28,028 bases of DNA from the NCBI GenBank assembly GCA_008931825.1, contig QXVZ01021558.1:11352-39379 (forward strand), in the 5' to 3' direction. The position numbers and the translations under genes were made by a program. Source of the DNA: Phallusia fumigata. Lineage: Eukaryota > Chordata > Ascidiacea > Phlebobranchia > Ascidiidae. A model generated the notes under the pieces. That model was not told where the DNA came from. It did no database searches and was given only the letters and a program-made list of their open reading frames with translations. Shown here piece by piece: positions 10,401 to 22,400 of the stretch (position 1 is the first letter of the stretch; every line of letters begins with the position of its first letter).

Positions 10401-13400
10401 ATCTCTTTATAAAACTTAATGATGTAGTTTTATGTAAACTGTGAAGTGTAAGAGCTTTTCAAATTGTTTCTTCATCATTATAATCTGTAGATTAAATGTT
10501 TTATTGTGTCACAATAAAATATTATGATCCAACATTTTTAAAATTATATAACTCCTTTTTTCAGGACTTATACAGAACAATCTGCACAGCCCAGGTTGTT
10601 AATATCAGACTTGGAAGCAGGCCATGAAATGCGAGTGGGAGTCAAACCCCTCAGAATGCCCGGGGATTCTTCAGCTCCCCATGAAATTTCATTTGTTGTG
10701 CCGGGCGATCAGCCATCATCAGGTACACACCTTTAGCTTAATGTACTACATTATGGCGCTTTGTAGGTACACACAGGCAAACACTGACTTCAAACGACGG
10801 GGCGGCGTCCGAGTGGCCGCGTTTAAGGGGGATTTGCTGTAACAACAGTGAGTGATAGGCCCAGGGAAGTGCAGGTGAAGCCGGGCTTACCTACATGCCA
10901 TGTGGTGTCGAGTTTCACCTTTCGTCCTGTCAAATTCACTGTAGCATGCCATGCCAAAGCCTCTCTCCCTGATCCGTAATTATGCTCTTTAATTCAGATG
11001 CACACTTAAACTGTTGTTGTGTAATTCTGCTAGATCTTCAGGGGCAAATTCTCTTTTAATTATGCATTGGTTTGTGTAAGTTGGAAACTGACAATAAATT
11101 TAAATTAATATTAAGCTAATTCTATCACTTGATTTAAAAAATATTCATAATTTTTTAGGTGTAGTTGAAAACTTTTTCTTGATGTCACCTACATCAACTG
11201 AAATACTTGCTACATGGAGTAAGCCAGTATTGGATCCACCGGCCCAATCATACAGAGTGCATGTTCATAATATGGTACTCAGTCCTAAAAGCTACTTGGT
11301 ATGTATGTTTCATTCCGAAATAAAGTTTTCAAAATTTATGTTGATAAAACAAGAGTTGTTAAATATTATGGTCATTTAATAAAACACTATCATTTAAATT
11401 TACCAATTTTACAATGCAGTTGAATACACTGCATTTTTCATGTAAACACTTTCGTCTGTAACTTCACTGCAACTTTCATACCCACATACCAACCATAACT
11501 CCTTCAAATATCGAGTCCAATATGTCACTCATATCTGTCAATAAGTATTGATTTGTCACCCAGCACTTCGTATAGTGTTTTATAAGCTGATGCCGCCATT
11601 CATATATTACTTTGTCCCAGGAGAAAAACTTCACACAGACAGCCAACGTTATTACTGGATTACGAAAGTACACGACCTATGGCGTTAAAGTGGCTGTAGT
11701 CAATGCATATGGCGAAGTCGGCCCCTTTTCTAGACTCACCACTATCAGGACTTTGAGCGATGGTAACAAATGCATTGTACATATGAATCTGTAAATAAAA
11801 ATATGAATCTAGTAAAAAGGATGCAAAAATATGATTGGTGTAAAAAACCATCAACAATAATAGTTTCCAGCAGTATAACATGGAGTTCTAAAGTAAAATC
11901 TTGATGATCTTTGCAAAGTCAGGTTTTAGTTGCAGCTCAAACATCTAAACATGCTTGCATACTTATTTAATGTTTTTGTAAAAATCTTTGGCAGTTTTTT
12001 TCATGGGACTGTTACTTTACAATCACTATCTGTTTTTACAGCAATTGAAACTAAACAGAATTAATGCCTTTTTTAGCCCCTGAAGAGCCACCACTTAATG
12101 TTTCCATCAGCACTGAAGGAATAGACAGCGTTTTGGTGAAATGGAGTCCTCCACCCGCTAACTCAATAAATGGAGTAATTAAGTCTTACAAACTTAGATA
12201 TAAGCAGAGGTCACAAGTTTCCACCAAATCTACTTCTGCTGATGTCAATCAAGTGTATCTCAAAGGTAAAAAAATCCTGGGCATGTTTTACAGTGTTTGA
12301 CATGAAAGATTTTTTGTAAACTGAAGTTATTTTTACAAAAAATGCCTGTGATATTCAAGATTTATAAGTCTTTGCCACATTTCTTTATAAATTTAGTGAA
12401 AAGTGTTTCTAAATAAGATGTCTGATTAACTGCCAATGCAGGCAAATTGTCAATTTGTTTGAGTGTTGGTTTTAGTAAGTACTACAGCTGTATTATTGCC
12501 CATCTACTGGAAACATCCAGTTTGGCAGGTTCACTTGTTCAACGCCAATAAAACTTGAAAGCCCTTTGATTGTCTGTGCAGGTTTGAAAAAGAACGCAGC
12601 ATATACACTGAAAATCCAGGTGGTCAACTCATATGGCCCTGGGCCATTCTCCAAAAAAATCACTTTCTCAACTCCAAAACGATGGAGAGCAGGTAAGATT
12701 GTCAGTAGGCCTCAAGTCTTGATCACACCCATTGAATATTTGTACCCAAGTTGTTTCACTTTTTTAAATAACACTGATAAAAATTGAATATTATATCTTT
12801 TGGTTGTTTAAAATGTTTTAAATTTTGCATACCATACCATTTTTGCATATTCGGTGTGGACAACTTCAAAAACTTTGCGCTTTTTATATAACATTTATCT
12901 GAGCATGGATTACCTTTTCACACAAACATAATAATAAACAGGGTATTTAAAATGATGAGAAACAGAAAAAAAAACATTTTTCATTGTCTTTCAAATTTGT
13001 CAAATTGCAAAGAAATGTTGTTTAAACATTTTCAACAAATATTTTAGTAAAGTGCAGATTTCACACAGACACTTAAAATTTACTATTGGATGAAAAGTAT
13101 TGTGATTTGAAACTAACTTTATTGTGTTGCCACAGCCTTTCAATCTGTGAGCTTGTTTTTGCTATATACCCTGTTTCAGCTTAGTCCACATGGTCCTGTT
13201 TCTTTCATCCATTCACCACTACCTCAAACACTATTTACTTGAAAGTGTGCTTTGTTGGGAAGACTCAGTTTTATTTCACTCGCTTATCCTGGTTTTTGTC
13301 CAGCAAAAGTAATCCAATATGTCTGAAAGGGGGCGATCGAATAAAAAGTCATTAGATTGCCGTGCACCAGCAACGCATGAAGTACATTAGCGCCGAAGTA

Positions 13401-16400
13401 AGTGGTCAGACAACACACGCCACTGGCACCTTCAAAAGATCATGATACTGAATAGAATCCGCCGAGCGACACGCTTGCCCATTGTTTGATCTAATCATCC
13501 CATTGGCTGTCTGCTGCACCCAAGTTCAAAAAATAGAACACCCCTTGTGGTGTTTTGACAGTAAATACATCCGCCTGCTTCTGGCTGCTTTTCAGCCTGT
13601 GGGTAATGTTTAACGGCAGATAAGGGACTTGTTGTTGTGTGACTAAACCCCTCTTCCGATCATTACGTGCGACATATGGCGCCTGTGGTGCACCAGCGAA
13701 GCAGCTTGTCTATGTCTTGCAACCAGCATGGCCCTGACAAATACATTCATGTAGATTTTTAGCTGTGTGCAGTGTAAGCTAGTTCCCTACTTCTTTGTAT
13801 AATTTTATTTCATATTTTCACCTGGCATTTAATACTCATTAGTAAGGGCAGTTGTGCTGTGTTATGTATTTGGACACTTGGCTGTTTGACTAAAGACCAC
13901 ACCATGTTGATGCACTTTCATTATTCTATCCCAGTAAGAACTTTGCTTTGAATTCACTCAAATGGGTACTGGTTTCTGGAAATCTCTTTTTTACATTAAG
14001 TATTAAAAAGTTTGGACATCTTCAGTTACAAAAAATACTTTTTGTTTGAAAATTTTTATTCAATCTTGTATAGAATCAAAGGCACCCGGAAAGCCTAAAA
14101 CACTGACCACACAACGATTTGCCACATCTATTATTGTTTCCTGGAGTAAACCAGAAGGTAGCACCTATGTTCGTGAATACGTAATTGGATGGGGCAGAAC
14201 TGTGCCTAATGAGAACACGGTCGTTATCGACAGTGACAAGAAGTTTCATGAGATACTTGGCTTGGGTAAGATTTTTTAATGATGTTGTTTTTTTGTTTAA
14301 ATGTATTTTCAGGTTTGTTAAAATTTTCGCATGTTATTTTACTAGCCAGTCAGATTACCAATAATTTAATGCCAGAACACTGGAACAAAATAAACAACAT
14401 TTTGAAGACATTTTGTTATCATCAGTAAAACTGCAAAAACAATGCTAACATTTTATCCCATTGTACTCACAGTCTTTTATGTGAATTTTCAGTTTTGTTT
14501 ATGAAAGGTTTTCCTGACAATGAATTGGTTTCAATTTTTACCTACTTGGTTTTTTCCGGTGGAGTGCCTGTTAAGGCATTCATTGCAGACAACGTTTTGT
14601 TTGAACAAAACCATATATTATGTCACAGCAAAACCACTAATGATGCATTGCATTCATAGCTTTGATTTGTCAACAAAACCCAGCGGGTTTATGTTTGCCA
14701 TTGTCAAACAGTTCGGTCATTTATCCTTTTGAAATCGATTCGGCAGCCAGCCACAGTCGTTGCCCTTTACGTATTTATATTGCTGTGCACTTGCCGATAT
14801 TTATCCAATGGCTCCAGTGCTGGGTGAAAAAAGCTTCATCTGTCTAATGCAAAGTCTGCCTGCCGCCAACGGCACTGCCAGACCTTTATATCAACTGGCA
14901 ATTTCCCTTTGGAAGATTTACCATGACTATTTGACAGTCAATAAAATCAGTTGTCCTGAGTGGAGCATGTTTAGAGCAAAAATTAATCTTTGTGAACTGT
15001 AGTTGTTTGGGTCTCTTGTTACCGAATGGTTTTCTACTGCCATAGTAAAATTTTAACATCAGTGGTGTGTATACCTCTTAATTTATGCATCAAAATGGAA
15101 ATGACAGTTGCCTACATTTTTTACTTCCTACTCTACTTACTTAACTCCAACAACTCAAGATTTTCAATTTTTCCCCCAAAAGATACATTTTCTTCAGCTA
15201 TTTTGTACCTCAACCTATGTTTCTTACAGAACCATCAACACGATATTTCTTGAGTGTGCAAGCTGGAAATCATGCTGGACGGGGTGAAAAAGCTCTTGGA
15301 AAAGCCCGAACGAAAACAACTGAAGGTAAGCCACCTCACATGTAGATTACTTGCTTGAAACAGGCAAAAATGCCGCCCCTAAATATGTACAGGATGGTTA
15401 TTATATGTAACACTGAAAACCCAAACATATGTCACTTTTTATAAGCATTAAAAGTGTGATTAACTTTATTATTATCCTAATGTTTGGGAATTATCAACTC
15501 GCATATGCAGACATAAAAGTTTGAAAATGCCCTAGCCATCAGTTCTGAAACTGATCCAAATGTGCTGCAGTCTGTACTTTTGCTTTCAGAGGTAATAGAG
15601 GAGTTATATCCACCTCTCGGTGTCCATGCCACAGTTCTCACACCCACAACACTCAATGTATCTTGGCATGACACCATGAGAAAAAAAGATTCACGATATT
15701 ATGTGGTAAGTGTGGTTTTGTTATTGTTTTCTGTGGCAAGAGACAATTTGCCTTTAAAGCTTTCGGCCTTTAAAGTTTTATATATCTCGAAGCGCAAAGT
15801 AACATAACAAAACATGTCTTCACGCCAGAAAAAGTGTTCAAATTTTGTCAATAGAAACATAATAAAAATTTTATTTTGTATCATACTTTAAAGAAATGTA
15901 ATTTTGCATGAACACATTGGCATTTATTGGTTCTTTGCCCTATTTTTGTTGTGCCCAATGCTGCTACCATGTAAAAGCAATAGTGTTTTCTCTTCGAATT
16001 ATATAGACATAGCTTAAAGGACTACCCAGCATAAAGTTAAAGTTGCTTAAAAATGGGCTCTCATAAAAATTTGATTACTACCTGACAGGCACATTTGCCA
16101 TGACAATTTGTGTGGCCCTTTGCCCTTGTGGCTTCATATCAAATGTCGATCAAGACTGACGTTTTGACACGGCAGATCTTCATAATGTTCTTATCGGTGT
16201 TGCATGACGCTCAAGTGCCTAACATCCGATACACTCCTTATGCGCCACAATTTAATTATTCAAATGCAGTTAGAGAAGTTGAGACTAATTTTTATTGGGG
16301 GCTGTGGGTTTTGACCTTTATATTGCACTTGTGACACCACATATCACAGTGTAATTAGAATGCAATATTTGGAAAGTACCGATTTGTGGGTGATTGAATT

Positions 16401-19400
16401 TAATATATTTTAACACTTAATAATCAAGTATCTAATTGCATGTTTGTGGTCTATGGTCTATATGGGTGGTATATGCTGACTGACTGTGTACGAACTCATG
16501 GCAGCTGTGTTAGGTAATAGATGTACTTCCTGTTGCTGACTGCTGCCTTACCTACTTCTGAATTAGGACAAGATAATTACATGTCACAACATGGGCATCA
16601 TGGCCTCAGGAGAGGAAGCAGACACTCTTGTAAACATCGTCATGATTTATTTTGTAAAATTTTAAGGGCTAGCCAAACTCACATTTTAGTGAGTTACATG
16701 AATATGATATTATTTAATGTCACATGATGTCGCAGTTACAAACAGCAAATTCACAAACACAAATTGACATTTTCAGAATGTCGAATGTCACTTGAAACCT
16801 GTTTTTGTATGCCAGCAAAAGTTCATTCGCATTCCGTTAGTTGTGAAATCGCAGCAGATATATAACGGCGACTGAAACGTGCAGGGGCATTACACCGTTC
16901 ATATCTTAATTGGGGCATGAGTCTCCTTGTGGTCACGTTCTGCAGCATTGGNTCGGTGTCCATGCCACAGTTCTCACACCCACAACACTCAATGTATCTT
17001 GGCATGACACCATGAGAAAAAAAGATTCACGATATTATGTGGTAAGTGTGGTTTTGTTATTGTTTTCTGTGGCAAGAGACAATTTGCCTTTAAAGCTTTC
17101 GGCCTTTAAAGTTTTATATATCTCGAAGCGCAAAGTAACATAACAAAACATGTCTTCACGCCAGAAAAAGTGTTCAAATTTTGTCAATAGAAACATAATA
17201 AAAATTTTATTTTGTATCATACTTTAAAGAAATGTAATTTTGCATGAACACATTGGCATTTATTGGTTCTTTGCCCTATTTTTGTTGTGCCCAATGCTGC
17301 TACCATGTAAAAGCAATAGTGTTTTCTCTTCGAATTATATAGACATAGCTTAAAGGACTACCCAGCATAAAGTTAAAGTTTGTTTAAAAGTGGGCTCTCA
17401 TAAAAATTTGATTACTACCTGACAGGCACATTTGCCATGACAATTTGTGTGGCCCTTTGCCCTTGTGGCTTCATATCAAATGTCGATCAAGACTGACGTT
17501 TTGACACGGCAGATCTTCATAATGTTCTTATCGGTGTTGCATGACGCTCAAGTGCCTAACATCCGATACACTCCTTATGCGCCACAATTTAATTATTCAA
17601 ATGCAGTTAGAGAAGTTGAGACTAATTTTTATTGGGGGCTGTGGGTTTTGACCTTTATATTGCACTTGTGACACCACATATCACAGTGTAATTAGAATGC
17701 AATATTTGGAAAGTACCGATTTGTGGGTGATTGAATTTAATATATTTTAACACTTAATAATCAAGTATCTNATATTGCACTTGTGACACCACATATCACA
17801 GTGTAATTAGAATGCAATATTTGGAAAGTACCGATTTGTGGGTGATTGAATTTAATATATTTTAACACTTAATAATCAAGTATCTAATTGCATGTTTGTG
17901 GTCTATGGTCTATATGGGTGGTATATGCTGACTGACTGTGTACGAACTCATGGCAGCTGTGTTAGGTAATAGATGTACTTCCTGTTGCTGACTGCTGCCT
18001 TACCTACTTCTGAATTAGGACAAGATAATTACATGTCACAACATGGGCATCATGGCCTCAGGAGAGGAAGCAGACACTCTTGTAAACATCGTCATGATTT
18101 ATTTTGTAAAATTTTAAGGGCTAGCCAAACTCACATTTTAGTGAGTTACATGAATATGATATTATTTAATGTCACATGATGTCGCAGTTACAAACAGCAA
18201 ATTCACAAACACAAATTGACATTTTCAGAATGTCGAATGTCACTTGAAACCTGTTTTTGTATGCCAGCAAAAGTTCATTCGCATTCCGTTAGTTGTGAAA
18301 TCGCAGCAGATATATAACGGCGACTGAAACGTGCAGGGGCATTACACCGTTCATATCTTAATTGGGGCATGAGTCTCCTTGTGGTCACGTTCTGCAGCAT
18401 TGGTTTAAGATGACAATCACACAACCAAGGGTTCTCACTGATAGCAAGATAGTTCAAAGCACCCAGGTTGGTTTCAAATCGCTGCCTTAGGTTTTCCGAC
18501 CAGGTATTTTCTGAACTGTTAGCCACGACGACTGTTGGCCGACAACTTGTGAACGATTGAGGCATTAGGCACTGTATCATGTTCTGGCTTAGGTCAAGCC
18601 TCTTTAAAGCTGGTAATCCTGCGAAAGCATTTTCCCCAATGCTTGTGATCTGGTTGCTAGACAAGTATATCTCTTTCAACTTTTTGCCAGTTGTTATGAA
18701 GGCAAAACCTGGAATGTGGCTAAAACAGTGCCAAAAAATGCTTGTTGTTATATAACTGCGGAATTAATAGTAAATTAAGTTTCATTTATATAATTTATCT
18801 TTTTATCAAACTGTTTTTTAAAGCACATTCTACTGATGTGATTTATTATTGAGTGGTGTAAATCCTTTGTGTGATTTTAATTTGTATATTTTCTTACACC
18901 CTAATGATTTTTGAAATTCTTGACAAAATATGCCCAATTTTTCCACAAACTTTAGAATAGAGTTTACCTTAATCTGTTGCCATCAAGCTTAAGGGTCAGC
19001 AACTCGGGTAGAAACAAAAACGTTGCTGATTTCATTGTTTCCACCTGATTTTCACCCAAATCCAATAACTCGAGGTTTTTAATCTCATTTTCCGGGGCAA
19101 ACCAATCCTCTCTCAACAAGCTCTGTATCAGGTTACCCCTCAGCCACAACTCCTTGAGACTGCCTCCACGTGTTTTGTAGAGCGCAAAATTAAGGTCAGC
19201 CAGGCGCAACACTCCATTTTCGTTGAGCTTAAGAATTTCGATCACCGGCCATGAAAGCAGAAGGCATTTTGGTAACTTGGCTAACATGTTTCCTCTTAAA
19301 TTGACTTCCTTCAATCGTGGAAATATGGCAGTGGCATAATTGCATGAACCCCGCATTCCTGGCAACTTGTTTGTGACGTTGGAAAGATTGATCTTTGTTA

Positions 19401-22400
19401 TCTGGTTGTATCGAACACTGAGCTTCTCGAAGTACTCGGTCGTCGTGAAAGCTGTGAGATCAAGCGTGGTTAAGTAGTTGCCATCGAAACTAAACTCAGT
19501 GGTCCATTCTGGCATTCCAGGAGGAAAGCTATCTAAATCCTGGCTGTCACAGTCGATGGAGTGTTTGGCACCATAGTTGTCGCATGCGCACATCCGCGGA
19601 CATGCCTCACCAGTCTTATCCAAGTAAAATATGCAGAACACTATCAACACTGTAAAATACTCCATTGCACGATACAAATGCAGCTTCTGACAGGAAAATC
19701 CTGGCCTATGATTGTGCAGCACATCTGAGCAAGATTGATTTCTGTAAACAAGGCATTCACACGCCTCACTGCTAATGGACTATGTCCACTTGAGCGCGCA
19801 CAGCACACCTCCGGGATTAGTCTGTTTTCGCCACACAGGCATTCGTCTCGCTACTTAGGACTTACACCTCGTCACCCAGCCCCAAAACCAACTTCACCCT
19901 TTCGACCCCACAGCTGTGCAATGCTCACCCGATGTGTGTTTTTTCAGCAGAAACTATCTTATCTTTCCAGGTTCGGTACAAGACCAACGTTCCCATGGAG
20001 CCGAGGGTGCAGCAGATAAACTCGACCGACCTGAATTGCATCATTCATGGTCTGCGGCCTCACACACATTACGACATTGCCGTGCGTGTTGTGCAGCGGA
20101 ACCGGAAAAGCGCTTGGTCGATGACCGAGAAAACTGTAACCAAAGAAAGCAGTGAGTTTCCCGAAAGAGTTCAAAGATTGGTTTCCTAGCTTAGTACGGC
20201 TATAAAATTCATTTGCTTTGACATGTTGCCATGTTTTGTGTTGCTTTTAGGTTTTATTTCACATAAATATATTTATTTGCAGTGAGGTGTTTTTTAAAAA
20301 ATCTGCATTTTGTTAAACAATCTAAATTTTTTAGCTCCTGGTTCTGCTCCGTTGGACCTAACTGTGATGCCCATAGAGGATGATTCAACATCAGTGCAAC
20401 TAAACTGGCAACCACCTGAAGAGCCTAATGGTGTACTAACAGGTACATATTTTTTAATTATTATGAGTTTTACCAAAAGTCCAACACAACTTGTTGATTT
20501 ACTATGTTGCATCTGTATTTTCATTTTTTTTAAATTACTGATGTTTGTTTTTGCTTTGAACCTTGTCTGTTTTTTCCAAAGGTAATTTTGTTAGTTTCCT
20601 TTCTTGTTTTATTCATTTAAAGTGTCTGCATAACCAAACAACTATGCACATATTGCAACCCTAAAACAAAAATCAGTTCGGTAAAACAAAAAAGTTACAA
20701 AAATGGAAAACAAGATCCCCAAAACTCTCTGTCATTTATACAATTGTTATTATGGGTCCCCTTCCTGAAGGGGACACATATCCCCAAAACTCTCTGTCAA
20801 TTATACATTTGTTTTTTGTTGTTGCAAATTTGGAGTTGCAAAAATGTAAGATTTTTTGTGCATAATCATGCGTCAATCACTGCAATAACATTAAGTTTCC
20901 ATTGAATTCTTTATCTTGTGCAGGCTATCTCATATTCTATACAACTGATCCAAATGATCAACTTGGAAAATGGGTTATTGAAACTGTAATTGGGGACAAA
21001 CTTTCGAAGGAAATTACCGACCTTACACGCAACACACATTACTACTTCAAAGCACTTGCCAGAAATTCAGTGGGAAGTGGCCCTTATTCTGAAATTGTGG
21101 AATATATCACTGGCAGCAGTCACAAAGTAGAAGGTTGGTTTAGAAATAATGCAAATTTTTCAAACTTGTTTAGTTTTTGGGAAGGTGTTGACAATGGACT
21201 CGCCGTGATTTTGGCAAAAATCTTACTTTTTATCATAAGTGTAAATGGAATACACTTTTTTTTAACTGTTCCTGGCAGTTTTATTGATGAAGTTATTTTG
21301 AAGCAGGCAGTTAAACAATAACTTTAAAACAGCAAATTATTGTGTTAAGTTTAAAAAAATCAATTCTATGAACAAAATTTAGTTTTTGCATCGAAAATGC
21401 CTTGCTCATTTATGTTTTTTTGCAACTAAGTTTAGCAGTGTTAAAATTTTGCTTAGTTGTAATTTTTTTGTTTTTTAGGCCTTAATACCTGGAGCATGCC
21501 AACCTGGACGTGGTACACAATCATTGGTGGTGTAACTTTCCTTGTGCTGTGCATTGTCGCTGTGGCAACTCTCATTATTTGCCGCAACAGAAATGTGGCC
21601 AGACCAAGGTATACCAATTGTTAGCCAAAGAGTTACCTAAAAAAATTGTGGTATGTTAATTTAATCAATATGGGCCAACAGTGCTTGGAAAACAATGTTA
21701 AACGGGTACTTACCGCCCCAAGACCTAACCAACGTAGTTTGTACAATATAGGACAGTGATAAATAATAAACTTTATATTCGTGAAAATGATAATCCTGAA
21801 ACCTGCTAAAAACGACATTGTCCCATTATGAACGTTTCGACATCAAGCGTGTAAAATTCGACTGCGTTTACCTTCGATCAGTGGCTTCCAACCGGGTGTC
21901 AACAAAACGATTTTTGGGGGGCCGTGAGCTAAGCATGCATCAGATGAAAGCAGTGTAGCATATGAAAATACCCGCGTTTATCTAACTTGCAAAAGACGAC
22001 TAACTGTGCGCTACTCGAAGACCAGGCTACAAGGCTTCATAAGATCTGATATATAAACGAACATGTTTGTTCAATTCAAAGCGATATTTTGTTGATGGGA
22101 TCCACTGCTTTAGCCAAATCGTCAAACGGATCCAGGGCACTGAGATGGTCGGAAGCCTTAAATTATAATTAGCAGATACGTAGTTATATTTTAAACCAAA
22201 CTAAAAAATTGAAACAAAGCTTACTAAAGCAATATTTTTACTGCTTCGCAGCCAACCAACGGAAAAAGGCAGCATGGCATCTCGCAGTCGCCTGTATCCA
22301 AGTCATCCGTTGGCCGAGAACACTTGGCACAATTCGCGCTCGCTCCATCCCGATGAACAGAGCGAATACGCCGATGGCAGAAGTTCGAAGTCGCCGTTCC

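Noticed and set aside
10797-10860. tRNA-Leu/Ser-like A box (GTCCGAGTGGCCG) suggesting a SINE head
   Set aside because: No convincing B box follows at the proper spacing and no second copy was seen in the window. Similar doubt applies to GGCTGTGGTAGAGTG near 5895.
16953-17041. An extra FN3 half-domain exon between exons 17 and 18
   Set aside because: It is a copy of exon 17 starting mid-exon directly after an N, with no acceptor. Adding it would also duplicate half a domain.
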